From contig JAEESE010000009.1 of NCBI GenBank assembly GCA_016286165.1, forward strand, positions 62,001 through 126,000: a stretch of 64,000 nucleotides of DNA. Direction: 5' to 3'. Below the pieces are notes generated by a model. The model was given only the letters and a program-made list of their open reading frames with translations. It was not told where the DNA came from and did not search any database. Origin of the DNA: Bacteroidaceae bacterium (lineage in GTDB: Bacteria; Bacteroidota; Bacteroidia; Bacteroidales; Bacteroidaceae). Positions 54,179 to 64,000 of this stretch are shown here, one piece after another. Each line of letters opens with the position of its first letter. Position 1 is the first letter of the stretch. The translations under genes and the position numbers were made by a program.

Positions 54179-55633
54179 ATGATATTATCAGACGTTCTCT
54201 CAGCCATCACGCCAATTAAAGTGGCAGGCTCCACGGATATCGACATCACTGATATCCAGATAGATTCCCGCAAGGTAAGCACTGGCGCGATGTTTGTGGC
54301 CGTAGCTGGTACTCAGGTCGACGGTCACACGTTCATCCCAAAAGCCTTAGAGCATGGCGCCAAGTCCATAGTATGTCAAGTTCTGCCGGCAGAACTGCAG
54401 CCTGACGTGACCTACATACAGGTTGCCGATAGCGAGGCTGCCGTGGGTCCTTTGGCTCATGCTTTCTTCGGGCGGCCAACGGGGAAACTTGACCTGATAG
54501 GCGTGACGGGAACCAATGGCAAGACCACTATTGCCACTCTGCTATATAAGTTGTTTCGCCGCTTTGGATATAAATGTGGACTAGTGTCTACGGTATGCAA
54601 CTTTATTGATGATGAGGCTATTCCCACAGACCACACGACACCTGATCCCATCACGCTGAATCGTCTTTTGGGACGCATGGCTGATGAAGGCTGCCGCTTC
54701 GCCTTCATGGAGGTGAGTTCGCATAGTGTGGCTCAGCATCGTATAGGAGGTCTCAACTTCAGAGGCGGCATCTTTACAAACCTCACTCGTGACCACCTCG
54801 ACTATCACAAGACATTCGAAGCCTATCGCGATGCCAAAAAAGCATTCTTCGACCTATTGCCTAAAGGCGCCTTCGCAGTTACGAATGCCGATGATAAGAA
54901 TGGCCTCTTCATGACACAAAACACGCGGGCTGAGGTTAAGACATACAGTCTGAGAGGTGTTGCTGATTTTCATGCTCGTATTCTCGAAGAGAGTTTCGAA
55001 GGTATGACTTTGGACTTCTGCGGTCGCGAGGTATGCGTGCAGTTTATTGGCCGATTCAACGTGGCGAACTTGTTAGCTGTGTATGGTGCAGCTATATGCC
55101 TTGGCAAGCCTGCTGAAGATGTACTGATAGGTTTGAGCACGCTGAAGCCAGTTAATGGCCGTTTCGAAACAATCCGTTCGCGAGAAGGCGTAACGGCTAT
55201 TGTGGATTATGCTCATACCCCAGACGCTCTTGACAACGTGCTTGCTACGATTAATGAGATATTGAAGAAACCAAACCAGTGCATAACCGTTTGTGGCGCA
55301 GGCGGCAACCGCGACAAAGGCAAGCGTCCGTTGATGGCTCAGTCGGCAGTGCGCGCTTCTGACCGCGTTATCATAACCTCTGACAATCCCCGTTTTGAGG
55401 AGCCTCAGGCTATTATCGATGATATGCTTGCAGGCGTGATGTCAGCCGAGGATAAACGTAAGGTTATAAGCATTGTGGACCGTCGCGAGGCTATACGTAC
55501 AGCTTGTATGATGGCTCAGCCTGGCGATGTAATTCTCATAGCAGGAAAAGGTCACGAGGATTATCAGGAAGTGCAAGGCGTAAAGCATCATTTCGACGAC
55601 CACGAAGTAGTGCGCGAAGCCTTTGGATTATAA
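54179..55633 (+). CDS. murE: UDP-MurNAc-tripeptide synthetase (meso-diaminopimelate adding)
   Basis: A cytoplasmic Mur ligase of 484 residues adding the third amino acid of the stem peptide. [17 protein letters not shown] is the ATP loop; [14 protein letters not shown] and [12 protein letters not shown] are the substrate-binding stretches. [10 protein letters not shown] contains DNPR, the mark of meso-diaminopimelate rather than lysine specificity, as expected for a Gram-negative wall. 11 bases after ftsI. Confidence 0.97.
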   Translation: MILSDVLSAITPIKVAGSTDIDITDIQIDSRKVSTGAMFVAVAGTQVDGHTFIPKALEHGAKSIVCQVLPAELQPDVTYIQVADSEAAVGPLAHAFFGRPTGKLDLIGVTGTNGKTTIATLLYKLFRRFGYKCGLVSTVCNFIDDEAIPTDHTTPDPITLNRLLGRMADEGCRFAFMEVSSHSVAQHRIGGLNFRGGIFTNLTRDHLDYHKTFEAYRDAKKAFFDLLPKGAFAVTNADDKNGLFMTQNTRAEVKTYSLRGVADFHARILEESFEGMTLDFCGREVCVQFIGRFNVANLLAVYGAAICLGKPAEDVLIGLSTLKPVNGRFETIRSREGVTAIVDYAHTPDALDNVLATINEILKKPNQCITVCGAGGNRDKGKRPLMAQSAVRASDRVIITSDNPRFEEPQAIIDDMLAGVMSAEDKRKVISIVDRREAIRTACMMAQPGDVILIAGKGHEDYQEVQGVKHHFDDHEVVREAFGL

Positions 55634-55706
55634 ACCATAACTATCAAAGTGTTAACTGCAAACTAGTTACCTAGTCAACTGTCAATTCTCAACTGTCAAT
55701 TAAAAT

Positions 55707-56969
55707 ATGCTCTACTATCTCTTCCGTTATCTCAATGAGTTTGGCATCCCAGGCTCGCACATGTGGAGCTATATCTCGTTCCGCGCTATCTTGACGTTAG
55801 TGCTGTCGCTGATGATATCCGCTTGGTTTGGCGAATGGTTCATCAAGTATATGAAGCGCCGCAACTATAGCGAGGAGCAACGTGATGCCAGCATCGATCC
55901 CTTTGGAGTCGAGAAAAAAGGAGTGCCCACTATGGGCGGTATTATCATCATCGTTGCCACCGTAGTACCTGCTCTGCTATTCGGTCGATTGCGCAATATT
56001 TACATGTTGCTTATGCTGGGCACTACGGTGTGGCTAGGCCTGCTAGGTTTTGCCGACGATTACCGCAAGATGACCAAGAGCAAAGATGGCATACGTCCTA
56101 TCGTGAAGCTTGCAGGCCAAGCTCTGTTAGGCCTAGTCGTAGGACTTGTGTTGTGGCTCAGTCCCGATGCTGTGATTCGCGAGAACATTACCACGCAAAA
56201 ACAAAACGGAGTAGAGATAGTGCATAAAAGTGAACCAGTCAAGAGCACCCTCACCACTATTCCGTTTGTAAAGAACAACAATCTCAGCTATACGGAGGCT
56301 TGCTCGTGGTTGGGAAAGTACAAGAATGCTGGTGGTTGGATATTTTTTGTGCTTGTAACAATCTTCATTGTCATGGCTGTAAGCAACGGAGCTAACATGA
56401 ACGATGGCATGGATGGTATGTGTGCCGGCAACTCGGCTATTATGTGCTTCGCGTTGGCAATATTGGCTTATGTGTCATCGCACACTGAGTTTGCAGCATA
56501 CCTTAACATAATGTATATCCCTGGCTCCGAGGAGCTTGTAGTGTTCCTGATGGCGTTCGTGGGTGCTCTCATCGGTTTCCTTTGGTACAACGCCTATCCG
56601 GCTCAAGTGTTTATGGGCGACACGGGATCATTGGCTATCGGCGGCATTATAGCTGTGACGGCTATCATCATTCACAAGGAACTGCTGCTGCCGCTCATTT
56701 GCTTCATCTTCTTTATTGAGAGTGTGAGCGTGCTGGCGCAAACTAACTATGCTAGATATGGCAACCGCAAGGGACTGAAGCTACGCGTGTTCAAGCGTGC
56801 GCCTATACATGACGCTTTCCGCGTACGCCCAGAACAGATACCATCGGATTTCAGGATCCTTTTCAATTGGCCAAAGGGCTGCTGGCTGGAGTCTAAGGTG
56901 ACGACCCGTTTTTGGATCGTGTCCATAATGATGTGTGCATTGGCTATCGTAACGTTAAAGATAAGATAA
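55707..56969 (+). CDS. mraY: Phospho-MurNAc-pentapeptide translocase
   Basis: A 420-residue, ten-helix inner-membrane enzyme making lipid I. GVPTMGGIIIIVATVVPALL, the Asp pair in GFADDYRKMTKSKDG and NGANMNDGMDGM (third catalytic Asp) are visible, as is the FMGDTGSLAIGG loop. The protein is longer than the E. coli form because of an extracytoplasmic segment of about 50 residues (ITTQKQNGVEIVHKSEP on), usual in Bacteroidota. The gap before it contains CAACTGTCAATT repeats. Confidence 0.97.
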   Translation: MLYYLFRYLNEFGIPGSHMWSYISFRAILTLVLSLMISAWFGEWFIKYMKRRNYSEEQRDASIDPFGVEKKGVPTMGGIIIIVATVVPALLFGRLRNIYMLLMLGTTVWLGLLGFADDYRKMTKSKDGIRPIVKLAGQALLGLVVGLVLWLSPDAVIRENITTQKQNGVEIVHKSEPVKSTLTTIPFVKNNNLSYTEACSWLGKYKNAGGWIFFVLVTIFIVMAVSNGANMNDGMDGMCAGNSAIMCFALAILAYVSSHTEFAAYLNIMYIPGSEELVVFLMAFVGALIGFLWYNAYPAQVFMGDTGSLAIGGIIAVTAIIIHKELLLPLICFIFFIESVSVLAQTNYARYGNRKGLKLRVFKRAPIHDAFRVRPEQIPSDFRILFNWPKGCWLESKVTTRFWIVSIMMCALAIVTLKIR

Positions 56970-56970
56970 G

Positions 56971-58302
56971 ATGAAAAGAATCGTTGTTTTGGGAGCTGCT
57001 GAGAGTGGCGTTGGCGCAGCCGTCCTTGCTAAGAAGGAGGGCTTCGACGTTTTTGTGACAGATATGGGTAAGATCAAACCCCACTACAAGGAGATGCTCG
57101 ACGAACGCGGCATTGCTTGGGAAGAAGGACAACATACAGAGCCCTTGGTGCTGAACGCTGATGAGATAGTGAAAAGCCCAGGTATACCTGATTCGGCACC
57201 TATGGTTGAGAAAGTGAGGGCAGCAGGAATACCTATTATCAGTGAGATAGAATTCGCTGGGCGTTACACCAATTCGCAGATGATATGCATCACAGGTTCT
57301 AATGGTAAGACCACAACTACTAGCCTCATATATCATATTTTCAAGCGTGCAGGCTACGATGTGGGCTTGGCAGGCAACATAGGTCGTTCGCTGGCTCTGC
57401 AAGTGGCCGAGGATCCGCATGCGTATTACGTTATTGAGTTGTCAAGTTTTCAGTTGGATAACATGTATGATTTCCGCGCGAACATCGCTATACTCCTGAA
57501 TATCACACCAGACCACCTTGACCGCTATCACAACTCGATGCAAGAGTACACTGATTCGAAAATGCGTATTGTTCAGAATCAGACCAAGGACGACGCCTTC
57601 ATATACTGGAACGAAGATCCTGTAATTAAACGGGAACTTGAAAAATACCATATTGAAAGTCGCAAATGCCCCTTTAGCATACTCAAGCGCGACGGCATGA
57701 TAGGTTACATAGCAGATGGCGAATATGTGATCGAGCGTCCTACGCCATTCAATATGGAGCAGGAGGAACTCGCGCTTACGGGTAAGCATAATATGTACAA
57801 CTCTCTTGCAGCTGGCATAGCTGCCGATTTGAGTGGCATATCAAACGATGTCATTCGCGAGAGTTTGAGTGATTTCGAAGGAGTAGAACATCGTCTGGAA
57901 TACGTGTGCAAGGTGCATGGTATCACCTTTATTAACGATTCCAAGGCCACAAATGTCGATGCTTGTTGGTATGCTCTTGAGAGCATGACACAGCCCACCG
58001 TGCTCATACTCGGAGGCTTGGACAAAGGCAATGACTACGAACAGATTAAGGACTTGGTCAAACAGAAGTGCAGGGGCTTGGTCTACCTTGGCGTGGACAA
58101 CAGCAAGCTTCATGCTTTCTTCGATCCGCTGGGCCTGCCTGTAGCTGAAACACATTCGATGAAGGACTGCGTAGAAGCTTGCTATCGTATGGCCGAGCCC
58201 GGCTACACGGTCCTGCTCTCACCTTGCTGTGCCAGCTTTGACCTTTTCAAGAACATGGAAGATCGTGGTAAGCAGTTCAAGACGTTGGCCAGAGCATTGT
58301 GA
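56971..58302 (+). CDS. murD: UDP-MurNAc-alanine--D-glutamate ligase
   Basis: A 443-residue Mur ligase. N-terminal IVVLGAAESGVGAAVLAKKEG, ATP loop ITGSNGKTTTTSLIYHI, LNITPDHLDRYH, and INDSKATNVDACWYALES near the C-terminal domain are typical of MurD. It starts one base after the mraY stop, so it is co-translated. Confidence 0.97.
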   Translation: MKRIVVLGAAESGVGAAVLAKKEGFDVFVTDMGKIKPHYKEMLDERGIAWEEGQHTEPLVLNADEIVKSPGIPDSAPMVEKVRAAGIPIISEIEFAGRYTNSQMICITGSNGKTTTTSLIYHIFKRAGYDVGLAGNIGRSLALQVAEDPHAYYVIELSSFQLDNMYDFRANIAILLNITPDHLDRYHNSMQEYTDSKMRIVQNQTKDDAFIYWNEDPVIKRELEKYHIESRKCPFSILKRDGMIGYIADGEYVIERPTPFNMEQEELALTGKHNMYNSLAAGIAADLSGISNDVIRESLSDFEGVEHRLEYVCKVHGITFINDSKATNVDACWYALESMTQPTVLILGGLDKGNDYEQIKDLVKQKCRGLVYLGVDNSKLHAFFDPLGLPVAETHSMKDCVEACYRMAEPGYTVLLSPCCASFDLFKNMEDRGKQFKTLARAL

Positions 58303-58338
58303 TTATAGTTCAGAGTTAATTTAGATATATTCAATAGT

Positions 58339-59553
58339 ATGAGCATAAAAGAAAGGACAGAGAACCTGAGTACTCTCTTCGAGGGCGACAAAGTGCTGTG
58401 GATGGTGCTTTTCTTCCTCTGCATAATCTCCATCTTGGAGGTCTATAGCGCTTCGAGCAACATGACTTTCAATAAGGGAGCTTATTGGAGTCCCGTGCTC
58501 ATGCATAGCGTTTACTTGGCTGTTGGCGTTGGCGTGGCCTGGGTTGTACATCGCATTCCATGCCGTTATTTTGGTTGGATAGCAGCAGCTGGCCCTGTTA
58601 TCAGCGTTGTATTGCTGATTGCGGTGTTCTTTTCAGGCAGTCTTAACGATACGAACCGCTGGATGTCTATCGCGGGCATATCATTCCAGCCTTCGGAGAT
58701 AGCCAAAGGGTCGCTTGTTGTCGTTGTAGCTTGGATTCTAAGTGTCATGCGCGATGAGCGCGGAGCTACCGCTGCGGCGTTCAAATGGATAATGGGCTTT
58801 TCCGTAATCATTTGCGGGCTCATAGTGTCTGAAAACCTGTCTACGGCCATGCTTACCTTCATGGTGGTGCTGTTGATGATGTTCGTGGGCGGTATTCCAT
58901 GGAAATATCTGGGCTCGCTTGTCGGCATACTTGCCATAGCAGGTTCGCTTGGTTATTCCATACTTCGCTTTACACCCGACACGACGTTGGCACAGCTTGA
59001 GCAAGTACCGGTACTGAAGCGCTTGCCTACGTGGGCACACCGCGTGCGCAACCATACAGATTTCGCTGCTGATCCTGCCGATTTCGACCTTACTATGAAC
59101 CCCCAGGTGGTGCAGTCGCATATCGCAGTGGCTTCAAGCAATATAGTAGGTTGCGGACCAGGCAACTCTTCTGTTCGCGACTTCCTACCACAAGCCTATT
59201 CCGACTTCATATATGCCATCATCATTGAGGAGCTAGGATTAGCTGGCGGCCTGTTTGTGCTGCTTTTGTATATAGCACTCCTCTATCGAGCGGCGCGTAT
59301 AGCCGGTCGTTGTGAGAAGAATTTTCCGGCATTCCTCATCATGGGACTTGCATTGCTCATTGTTACACAAGCCATCATAAACATGATGGTCGCCGTCGGG
59401 ATCTTCCCAGTAACCGGTCAACCATTGCCGCTTGTCAGCCGCGGCGGTTCGTCGATAATGGTTAATTGTGCATACATAGGCATGATGTTATCTATAAGTC
59501 GTTCGGCATCGATGGTGCCAGATAAAAAAGTATCGGCAGAAGCTCTTGTATGA
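58339..59553 (+). CDS. ftsW: Septal peptidoglycan glycosyltransferase FtsW
   Basis: A SEDS-family membrane protein of 404 residues with about ten helices. SISGISFQPSEIAKGSL-type text (AGISFQPSEIAKGSLVVVVA), the GCGPGNSSVRDFLPQAYSDF loop, IIEELGLAGG and the end PLPLVSRGGSSIMVN are the SEDS signatures. The catalytic Asp of the large loop would lie near DFLPQAYSD. It works with the FtsI protein upstream. Confidence 0.95.
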   Translation: MSIKERTENLSTLFEGDKVLWMVLFFLCIISILEVYSASSNMTFNKGAYWSPVLMHSVYLAVGVGVAWVVHRIPCRYFGWIAAAGPVISVVLLIAVFFSGSLNDTNRWMSIAGISFQPSEIAKGSLVVVVAWILSVMRDERGATAAAFKWIMGFSVIICGLIVSENLSTAMLTFMVVLLMMFVGGIPWKYLGSLVGILAIAGSLGYSILRFTPDTTLAQLEQVPVLKRLPTWAHRVRNHTDFAADPADFDLTMNPQVVQSHIAVASSNIVGCGPGNSSVRDFLPQAYSDFIYAIIIEELGLAGGLFVLLLYIALLYRAARIAGRCEKNFPAFLIMGLALLIVTQAIINMMVAVGIFPVTGQPLPLVSRGGSSIMVNCAYIGMMLSISRSASMVPDKKVSAEALV

Positions 59554-59626
59554 TGCTTTGGCGGTATAATTTCACTTTTTCAAAGAAAAAGTTAGTGTTA
59601 AACATCTTACTTTGAATAATAATTGC

Positions 59627-59634
59627 TACTTTTG
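59627..59634 (+). promoter_or_regulatory. Possible internal promoter before murG
   Basis: TACTTTTG, 40 bases before the murG ATG, inside the 120-base gap after ftsW, the longest gap of the ftsW-ftsA part. No good -33 box. Confidence 0.45.
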
Positions 59635-59674
59635 CAAGCAAAATAGGACTTTTGTAGTCCTTGCAATATAAATC

Positions 59675-60781
59675 ATGGATAAACCACTACGAGTAATAAT
59701 AAGCGGAGGCGGAACGGGAGGCCACATCTTTCCTGCTATAAGCATAGCTGGAGCTCTGCGCGAATTGCGTCCTGACACAGAGATCCTATTTGTGGGTGCA
59801 GAGAATCGCATGGAGATGCAACGTGTGCCGGCAGCTGGTTACGAGATAAAGGGCCTGCCTGTTGCAGGTTTCGATCGTAAACATCTGTTGAAAAATATCA
59901 GCGTGTTGTGGAAGCTCATGAAAAGCCGCCGTATGGCTCGTCGCATCATCAAGGATTTCAAGCCTGATGTGGCTGTGGGCGTTGGCGGTTACGCAAGTGG
60001 CCCGACCCTTAATGTAGCAGCCAAGATGGGCATCCCTACGCTCATTCAAGAACAGAACTCATACGCTGGTGTGACGAACAAACTATTAGCTAAGTCTGCT
60101 AAGCGTATTTGTGTGGCTTACGAGGGAATGGAACGCTTCTTCCCGGCCGAGAAGATTTTGCTCACGGGAAATCCCGTACGTCAAGCATTGCTCGACTGCA
60201 AGCTCAGCCGTGCCGATGCCATTATCAAACTGGGCTTCGATCCCGTACTCCCTGTAATACTCATAGTAGGTGGCAGTCTCGGCGCCCGCACCATCAACGA
60301 GAGCGTATTGTCCCATCTGAAACTTATCGGTGAAAGCCGTGTGCAGATAGTGTGGCAAACAGGTGGCTATTATTTCGAAGAAATCAAGCGCCAGCTATCA
60401 GAACTTACTTGCCCTCCGAATCTTAAGGTAACCGACTTCATCAATCACATGGACGAAGCGTATCGTGCTGCCGACTTGGTCATCAGTCGTGCAGGTGCCA
60501 GCAGTATTTCAGAACTATGCCTTTTAGGCAAGGCTTCAATATTGGTGCCCTCTCCAAATGTTGCTGAAGATCATCAGACAAAGAATGCCAAGGCCCTGTC
60601 CGACCGTGGAGCTGCCATCTTCGTCAGCGACGCAGATGCACGAGAGCAGTTGTTGCCGTTGGCCATCACAACCGCCAAGGACATCAATGCCCTCAAGCAG
60701 ATTTCCGAACAAGCCAAGGCCATGGCTTTGCCCGATTCGGCACGCATCATAGCCGAGGAGGTAATCAAATTGGTGCAATAG
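59675..60781 (+). CDS. murG: UDP-GlcNAc:lipid I N-acetylglucosaminyltransferase
   Basis: A 368-residue GT-B enzyme making lipid II at the inner face of the membrane. GGGTGGHIFPAISIAGAL is the first glycine-rich loop, VGVGGYASGPTLN the second. IVGGSLGARTINESV opens the C-terminal domain, and LVISRAGASSISELCLLGK with PNVAEDHQTKNAKAL forms the UDP-GlcNAc site. Confidence 0.97.
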   Translation: MDKPLRVIISGGGTGGHIFPAISIAGALRELRPDTEILFVGAENRMEMQRVPAAGYEIKGLPVAGFDRKHLLKNISVLWKLMKSRRMARRIIKDFKPDVAVGVGGYASGPTLNVAAKMGIPTLIQEQNSYAGVTNKLLAKSAKRICVAYEGMERFFPAEKILLTGNPVRQALLDCKLSRADAIIKLGFDPVLPVILIVGGSLGARTINESVLSHLKLIGESRVQIVWQTGGYYFEEIKRQLSELTCPPNLKVTDFINHMDEAYRAADLVISRAGASSISELCLLGKASILVPSPNVAEDHQTKNAKALSDRGAAIFVSDADAREQLLPLAITTAKDINALKQISEQAKAMALPDSARIIAEEVIKLVQ

Positions 60782-60823
60782 CCATTAATGATGTAAAGAA
60801 TCAGTAGAAAAGTAAATATCAAT

Positions 60824-62221
60824 ATGTATCCAAACGAGCCCCAAAACGTTTATTTCATAGGAATAGGAGGCATCGGTATGAGTGCCATCGCTCGATACTA
60901 TCTCAAGCGAGGCTCTGCTGTGGCAGGCTACGACAGGACGCCGACGCCGCTGACACGCGACCTTGAATCTGAGGGCGCCGTTATCCACTACACCGACGAC
61001 GTGTCGCTCATCCCAGAAACGTTTCTTGATGATACATCAACGCTTGTTGTATATACGCCGGCCGTACCATCCAATCACACCGAACTGCAATATTTCCTTG
61101 CCCATCACTTCAATGTGCAGAAGCGCGCACAAGTGTTGGGCACACTCACTCATACACACAAGGGGCTTTGCGTGGCAGGTACTCATGGTAAGACGACCAC
61201 CAGCAGCATGACTGCTCATCTGCTTCACCAAAGTCATATTGACTGCAACGCCTTCCTCGGAGGCATCACCAAGAACTACGGCACCAACTACATCCTTGCT
61301 TCAGAAAGCGACTATGTGGTCATTGAGGCCGATGAGTTCGACCGCTCCTTCCATTGGTTGGCACCCTTTGCCACCGTGATTACAGCCACCGACCCTGACC
61401 ATCTTGACATCTATGGCACAGAGGAAGCATATCTTGAGAGCTTTCGCCATTATACTGAGTTGATTAAGACGGGCGGTTACCTCGTAATACACACGGGCTT
61501 GAAGATGCAACCGAATGTGCACGAGGGCGTAACCACTTTCACCTATTCTCGCGACGGTGGCGATTTCCATGCCGACAACTTGCGCATCGGTGGGGGTGAA
61601 ATCCGTTTTGACCTTATCTCTCCTCTTGGCAATATTGCCGACATTAGCCTCGGTGTGCCAGTGGGCATTAATATAGAGAACGGCATTGCAGCTATGGCTC
61701 TCGCTCAGATAGCGGGTGCCACAGCCGATGAAATACGAAATGGTATGGCCTCGTTCCGAGGTGTCGATCGCCGCTTCGACTTCCATGTGCGTAATGCCCA
61801 CAAAGCCTACTTAAGCGACTATGCTCATCATCCTGAGGAGATACGCCAGAGCATTGCCAGTATCCGTGAAGTATACCCCGATAAGCGTATAGTGGGCATT
61901 TTCCAACCACATCTTTATACCCGCACGCGCGACTTCTACCTTGATTTTGCTGATGCCTTGTCTCAGCTAGATGAGGTAATTCTCACCGAAATATATCCAG
62001 CTCGCGAGCAGCCTATTCCTGGCGTCACAAGCCAACTCATACTAGATAATCTCAAACCAGGCGTAGCCCATCGCTTGATTCGCAAGGCTGATGTTCTCGA
62101 CGTGGTGCGCCACACCGACTTTGATGTCCTCATAACACTCGGTGCAGGTGATCTCGACGACTATGCTCCGGCAATAGCTGATATCGTGGCTCAAAAAACT
62201 CCCATTTCACCGATTCAATAG
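60824..62221 (+). CDS. murC: UDP-MurNAc--L-alanine ligase
   Basis: A 465-residue Mur ligase adding the first amino acid. YFIGIGGIGMSAIARYY at the start, ATP loop VAGTHGKTTTSSMTAHL, EADEFDRSFHWL and the C-terminal SDYAHHPEEIRQSI and FQPHLYTRT stretches are MurC signatures. It lies 42 bases after murG and 9 before ftsQ. Confidence 0.97.
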   Translation: MYPNEPQNVYFIGIGGIGMSAIARYYLKRGSAVAGYDRTPTPLTRDLESEGAVIHYTDDVSLIPETFLDDTSTLVVYTPAVPSNHTELQYFLAHHFNVQKRAQVLGTLTHTHKGLCVAGTHGKTTTSSMTAHLLHQSHIDCNAFLGGITKNYGTNYILASESDYVVIEADEFDRSFHWLAPFATVITATDPDHLDIYGTEEAYLESFRHYTELIKTGGYLVIHTGLKMQPNVHEGVTTFTYSRDGGDFHADNLRIGGGEIRFDLISPLGNIADISLGVPVGINIENGIAAMALAQIAGATADEIRNGMASFRGVDRRFDFHVRNAHKAYLSDYAHHPEEIRQSIASIREVYPDKRIVGIFQPHLYTRTRDFYLDFADALSQLDEVILTEIYPAREQPIPGVTSQLILDNLKPGVAHRLIRKADVLDVVRHTDFDVLITLGAGDLDDYAPAIADIVAQKTPISPIQ

Positions 62222-62230
62222 TTCCTATAG

Positions 62231-62962
62231 ATGTACAAAACCCTGCTGAAAATCTTTATACTCTTAGGCGTTGCTGCATATCTCATCTTCGCCTTGGTAA
62301 CCTTCAATCGTCCTGTTGAAGGCCAGGATTGTGTGGGCTTGGACATCGTCATTGACGACAATTACGGCACTGGCTTTATAGGTGAGAACGAAGTCCGTGA
62401 GTGGCTCGTCAGTCACGCCAAGTTCCCTGAAGGTGAGAAACTGACAGATATCGATTTGGCAGAGATGGAACAGGTGTTGGAAAAGAACCCTTACATCGAC
62501 CATGCCCTTTGCTACACGACAGCTGAGGATAAAGTGGCCATACGCGTAACGCCTCGTATACCGCTTCTGCATGTAATAAACCAAAAGGGCGAAGATTTTT
62601 ATATTGACAACCAGGGTGGCACAATGCCTCGCGGTCATCATACCATCGATCTCATCGTAGTCACGGGTAATGTGCCACGCTCCACGGCTGGAGCGCTTTA
62701 TTCGCCTATGGCCCGCATTATATCAAATGACAGCCTATGGTCAAGCCAGATACAGGAAATACATGTCGATGCAGATGGTGAAATATCCCTAACGCCCAAG
62801 GGCGCTAACCATATAGTAATTCTGGGCGACACTTCAAACGTAGCAGACAAACTCTCGCGACTGGCCGTGTTCTATGATGAAGGCCTGAGCAAAGCTGGAT
62901 GGAACATCTACAAGACCATCAGCCTGAAATACGACAACCAGGTTATTGCCACTAAACGATAA
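62231..62962 (+). CDS. ftsQ: FtsQ-type cell division protein
   Basis: A 243-residue bitopic protein: helix about 6-25 (LKIFILLGVAAYLIFALVTF), then a periplasmic part. A POTRA-like beginning (DLAEMEQVLEKNPYIDHALCY) is followed by the beta domain with ISLTPKGANHIVILGDT and the DKLSRLAVFYDEGLS helix, as in FtsQ/DivIB. Position between murC and ftsA supports the call; sequence similarity in this family is low. Confidence 0.88.
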   Translation: MYKTLLKIFILLGVAAYLIFALVTFNRPVEGQDCVGLDIVIDDNYGTGFIGENEVREWLVSHAKFPEGEKLTDIDLAEMEQVLEKNPYIDHALCYTTAEDKVAIRVTPRIPLLHVINQKGEDFYIDNQGGTMPRGHHTIDLIVVTGNVPRSTAGALYSPMARIISNDSLWSSQIQEIHVDADGEISLTPKGANHIVILGDTSNVADKLSRLAVFYDEGLSKAGWNIYKTISLKYDNQVIATKR

Positions 62963-62968
62963 AAATAT

Positions 62969-64000
62969 ATGGAAAAAAACATTGTTGCTATAGAACTCGG
63001 CTCGTCCTCCATTCGGGCCATGATAGGGCAGAAAATGCCAGACGGCACTCTGCACGTGCTTGGCTATGAGAAAGAAGTAGCCCCTGATAGCGTTCAAAAA
63101 GGTGTCGTATATAATATCGACAAGACCATCCAGGCTATTGCTGCCGTGGTGAAGCGCATAGAGGAGCGCCAGAAGGTCTTTGTCAATAAGGTCTATGTCG
63201 GCGTTAATGGCCAGTCGCTACGCACTGTAGGCAACGTCATCCGTCGTCAGCTCGACGTGAAAGTTGCCATCAACGATGAGATTGTCGACAATCTCAACGA
63301 TGAGAATCGCACACAGCAATACCCAGGTGCCGAGATCCTTGATGTCGTGCCGCAAGAGTTCCGTGTAGGCTCGCATTTGACAACTACGCCCGTGGGCATT
63401 ATGTCCGACCGTATTGAAGGCTGCTATAAGAATATAGTAGCTCGCCGCGACCTCTGCGAGAACATACGTCGTTGCTTGCAAGGTGCCAAGCTGGAGGAAG
63501 CCGGTGTGTTCATCACACCCCTCTTGCTTTCTGGCTATCTGCTTACCGATTTGGAGAAACGTTCAGGTTGCGCCCTTGTCGACTTCGGTGCAGAAACGAC
63601 CACCATAGCAATCTACGAGAAGAATATTCTACGCCACCTCGTAGTTATTCCTCTGGGAGGAAACAATATCACCAACGATATAGCATCCATCCTCCATATT
63701 GAGCATGATGAGGCTGAAACACTTAAACGCACCTATGGCAGCGCATATGTTGATGATGCCTTGATGGCTGACACGCGCACCGTGAGCCTGAGCAACGACC
63801 GTCATATTGAAGAGCGCCGTCTTGCCAGCATCATAGAGGCACGTCAGCAGGAGATACTTGCAAACGTATGGGCGCAAGTGAAGGATTATTCCGATCGCCT
63901 GCTTTCCGGCATTATCTTTACGGGTGGTGGAGCTAATATGCGCGATATGGCACTCGCTTTCAACAACTTCTTTGGCTTTGACAAGGTACACGTACGTATC
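62969..64000 (+). CDS. ftsA: Cell division protein FtsA, 3' end beyond the window
   Basis: The first 344 residues of the actin-like protein that tethers FtsZ to the membrane. The frame from ATG 62969 stays open to the edge. MEKNIVAIELGSSSIRAMIG is the phosphate-1 loop (with SSS). KVYVGVNGQSLRTVGN belongs to the 1C domain. GCALVDFGAETTTIAIYEK is the second phosphate loop and GIIFTGGGANMRDMALAF the adenosine motif. The C-terminal amphipathic helix, and presumably ftsZ, lie outside. Confidence 0.95.
   Translation, partial: MEKNIVAIELGSSSIRAMIGQKMPDGTLHVLGYEKEVAPDSVQKGVVYNIDKTIQAIAAVVKRIEERQKVFVNKVYVGVNGQSLRTVGNVIRRQLDVKVAINDEIVDNLNDENRTQQYPGAEILDVVPQEFRVGSHLTTTPVGIMSDRIEGCYKNIVARRDLCENIRRCLQGAKLEEAGVFITPLLLSGYLLTDLEKRSGCALVDFGAETTTIAIYEKNILRHLVVIPLGGNNITNDIASILHIEHDEAETLKRTYGSAYVDDALMADTRTVSLSNDRHIEERRLASIIEARQQEILANVWAQVKDYSDRLLSGIIFTGGGANMRDMALAFNNFFGFDKVHVRI

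Overview
The window comes from a member of the Bacteroidota, most likely a gut- or rumen-type Bacteroidales close to Prevotellaceae. The evidence is: many promoters of the Bacteroidota type (TTTG, 19-21 bases, TAnnTTTG); the recO / tRNA-Glu / rpsT / gyrB and efp / rpmH neighbourhoods; NigD-like, DUF4254 and FtsL-like proteins of that phylum; and secreted enzymes with a short C-terminal tail resembling type IX sorting tails. Base composition is near 50% GC and quite even. No insertion sequence, prophage, CRISPR array or rRNA gene was seen.

Layout. 1-11.7 kb: end of an unidentified gene, an OmpA-type outer-membrane protein, an OPT transporter, a large secreted GH2 enzyme, then pta-ackA (acetate/ATP), a family 2 glycosyltransferase, radC and a DUF59 protein. 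11.8-19.3 kb: a tiny lipoprotein, an LpxH-like lipid A enzyme, efp and rpmH divergently transcribed, PASTA protein / RluD-like synthase / ddl / acyltransferase / NigD-like lipoprotein in one close-packed run, and a DUF4254 gene. 19.5-24.1 kb: a 1535-residue PL11-type rhamnogalacturonan lyase fused to autotransporter-type repeats. 24.1-27.7 kb: recO, tRNA-Glu, rpsT, gyrB. 28-31.8 kb: a lipoprotein and a TerB-ABC half transporter fusion.

32.3-47.3 kb is the accessory heart of the window. It holds a phosphopantetheinyl transferase, then a one-direction run of a membrane SpoIIE-type phosphatase fused to an anti-sigma-type kinase, a STAS antagonist, an outer-membrane barrel, a 2424-residue nonribosomal peptide synthetase of order C-A-T-C-A-T-R, a PaaK-like acyl-adenylating enzyme and a MATE exporter. 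This looks like a self-contained pathway for a short peptide released reductively (aldehyde, or a pyrazinone/imine derived from it), with its own activation enzyme, export and possibly partner-switching control. A GH51 arabinofuranosidase follows.

49.7-64 kb: an orphan Vsr endonuclease gene carrying an inserted repeat, then the division and cell-wall cluster rsmH-ftsL-ftsI-murE-mraY-murD-ftsW-murG-murC-ftsQ-ftsA (cut by the window edge), without mraZ in front.

Two signals are not explained by genes. First, four intergenic arrays have an exact 22-base period (about 3.72, 12.86, 27.72 and 32.08 kb). Their units differ in sequence but often carry small dyads, and all four lie just downstream of a gene's 3' end. 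Second, a dispersed ~31-base AATGA-rich repeat occurs at a gene end and in frame inside the Vsr gene.
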